DNA of 6,899 nt, taken from NCBI GenBank assembly GCA_030066475.1, contig JASJBO010000380.1, positions 1-6,899 of the forward strand, read 5' to 3'. The position numbers and the translations under genes were made by a program. This stretch comes from Myxococcota bacterium (GTDB lineage: Bacteria; Myxococcota_A; UBA9160; PR03). This document shows, piece by piece, positions 6,120 to 6,899 of the stretch. The number at the start of each line of letters is the position of its first letter. The stretch's first letter is position 1. The notes beneath the pieces are model-generated. The model saw only the letters and a program-made list of their open reading frames with translations, had not been told where the DNA came from and made no database searches.

Positions 6120-6899
6120 TCACGCGCCGCCCCCGACGGCGCGCGCCAGCACGTTGCGCGTGATCCGATCGATGAACGGGTCGCCCACCGCGAGGCCCCA
6201 GGCCCACTCGGTGGTGCCGGCGCTGAAGACCTCGCCGCGACCGCGGCGAAAGCTTCCGAAGGCGGCGTGCCCGCGCAGGGCGCGATCGACGTCGCCATCG
6301 AACAGACGAGCGGCCACGAACTCGGCATCGTGGCGGCCGAGCAGGCCGTCGCCCGGGATCCGCTCGGGCTCTCCCAGGGTGGCGGGAGCCAGGCCCACGA
6401 TCTCGAAGTCCTCGGAGGTGCCGCCCTCGCCCGTGGGAACCGGCAGGCCGTTCTCGAAGCGGAAGGCGCAGCCGTCGGTCTCGTAGGCGCAGAGCGCGAA
6501 CTCGTCGCCGATCACGTCGCCGTAGAACAGGTCGGTGCCGGCGAGGCACCAGTGGTCGGGCCGATAGATGGTGTAGCCGGCCGTGCCCCGCGACAGGGCA
6601 TAGCCGGCGCGCGCGTAGCCGGCACGCGCGAAGCTGAGGCCGGTCATCTGCGTCTCCGGCCGGCCGATCCGGGGGTCGGACCAGAGACTCGTGAGCCGGC
6701 GCTCTCGATTGGTGCCGAGCACGGGGTCGTCCGTGGGGGCCGTGGACTTGTAGCCCACCATGGCGCGACCCTCGCGCTCGAAGCGCACCTGCCAGTAGCT
6801 CGTGTTGCCCGAGAAGAAGCAGGCGCTCCCGCCCGCGTCGACGAAGGCCTCGACGGCGTCGCGCTCCTCCCAGGTCCAGTACTCGTCGTGGCCGACGCT
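6120..6899 (-). CDS. N,N-dimethylformamidase large-subunit-like C-terminal domain protein (5' end outside window)
   Basis: The last 259 residues of a minus-strand gene; the frame is open to the window edge. The first visible residues, SVGHDEYW, and then 'ACFFSGNTSYWQVRF' (26-40), 'DPRIGRPETQMTG' (75-87), 'YRPDHW' (112-117) and the end 'EVFSAGTTEWAWGL' with 'RITRNVL' form the conserved skeleton of the C-terminal domain of the N,N-dimethylformamidase large subunit family. That enzyme hydrolyses dimethylformamide to dimethylamine and formate with a mononuclear iron held by two Tyr and one Glu. From memory of the Paracoccus enzyme, the Glu ligand lies in the HDE motif (residue 6 here) and a nearby Asn 28 residues after the His corresponds to N32; this numbering should be verified. 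The Tyr ligands would lie upstream, out of view. Many family members are not DMFases, so the substrate is unknown. An internal GTG at 6788 is not the start: the conserved motif continues upstream of it. Confidence 0.85.
   Translation of the reverse strand, partial: SVGHDEYWTWEERDAVEAFVDAGGSACFFSGNTSYWQVRFEREGRAMVGYKSTAPTDDPVLGTNRERRLTSLWSDPRIGRPETQMTGLSFARAGYARAGYALSRGTAGYTIYRPDHWCLAGTDLFYGDVIGDEFALCAYETDGCAFRFENGLPVPTGEGGTSEDFEIVGLAPATLGEPERIPGDGLLGRHDAEFVAARLFDGDVDRALRGHAAFGSFRRGRGEVFSAGTTEWAWGLAVGDPFIDRITRNVLARAVGGGA
6601..6630. repeat. 15-bp tandem duplication inside the dimethylformamidase-like gene
   Basis: TAGCCGGCGCGCGCG (6601-6615) and TAGCCGGCACGCGCG (6616-6630) are adjacent copies with one mismatch. 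In the protein (minus strand) they encode two successive Ala-Arg-Ala-Gly-Tyr units (about residues 91-100), just after 'PETQMTGLSF'. A degenerate third unit may lie at 6574-6588. The copy is in frame and looks like slippage. Confidence 0.7.

Noticed and set aside
4336..6549. Minus-strand 737-codon open frame spanning the collagen-like gene
   Set aside because: Arg-rich shadow crossing two well-supported genes in other frames; length reflects scarce stop codons at high GC.

Overview
The window is GC-rich DNA (roughly 70% by eye) with dense coding on both strands, strong codon-position GC bias and clear GGAGG/GAGG ribosome binding sites. Sec-type signal peptides, a CreD-like inner-membrane protein and a PEP-CTERM-like tail suggest a high-GC Gram-negative environmental bacterium. 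A Myxococcota/'Deltaproteobacteria'- or Binatota-like lineage fits, but this is inference from gene content, not a phylogenetic result. I found no tRNA, rRNA, CRISPR array, transposase or phage gene.

Layout: 1-159 holds no convincing gene, only a GC-rich hairpin just after a possible upstream stop codon. 160-615 (minus) encodes a SnoaL/NTF2-like small protein. It is divergent from 737-1108 (plus), a DUF2784-family small membrane protein that starts at GTG. Next comes a plus-strand pair overlapping by 14 bp: a CreD-like multi-spanning membrane protein (1267-2556) and a secreted beta-rich protein of unknown function (2543-3775). A perfect 9-bp direct repeat at 11-bp pitch lies upstream of this pair.

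3776-4502 looks like a scar. A fragment of a glucose/sorbosone dehydrogenase-type (PQQ GSDH/YliI superfamily) gene lies on the minus strand, abutting a plus-strand reading frame with no signal peptide that ends in a PEP-CTERM-like tail. Both look like pieces of larger genes whose other ends were lost.

A 16-bp-arm inverted repeat then precedes a secreted collagen-like fibre protein (4654-6069): an N-terminal beta domain, 21 uninterrupted Gly-X-Y triplets, and a beta-rich head. It converges, across a compact stem-loop, on the 3' part of a minus-strand gene (6120 to beyond 6899) whose product matches the C-terminal domain of the N,N-dimethylformamidase large subunit family.

Only the CreD-like/secreted pair is an obvious operon. 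Several products are predicted to lie in or beyond the cell envelope (DUF2784, CreD-like, its partner, the collagen-like fibre, the PEP-CTERM remnant), but nothing shows that they form one system. I did not find a clear new defence or metabolic system. The items most worth a second look are the CreD-like operon, the remnant junction, and the hairpin-plus-collagen gene.
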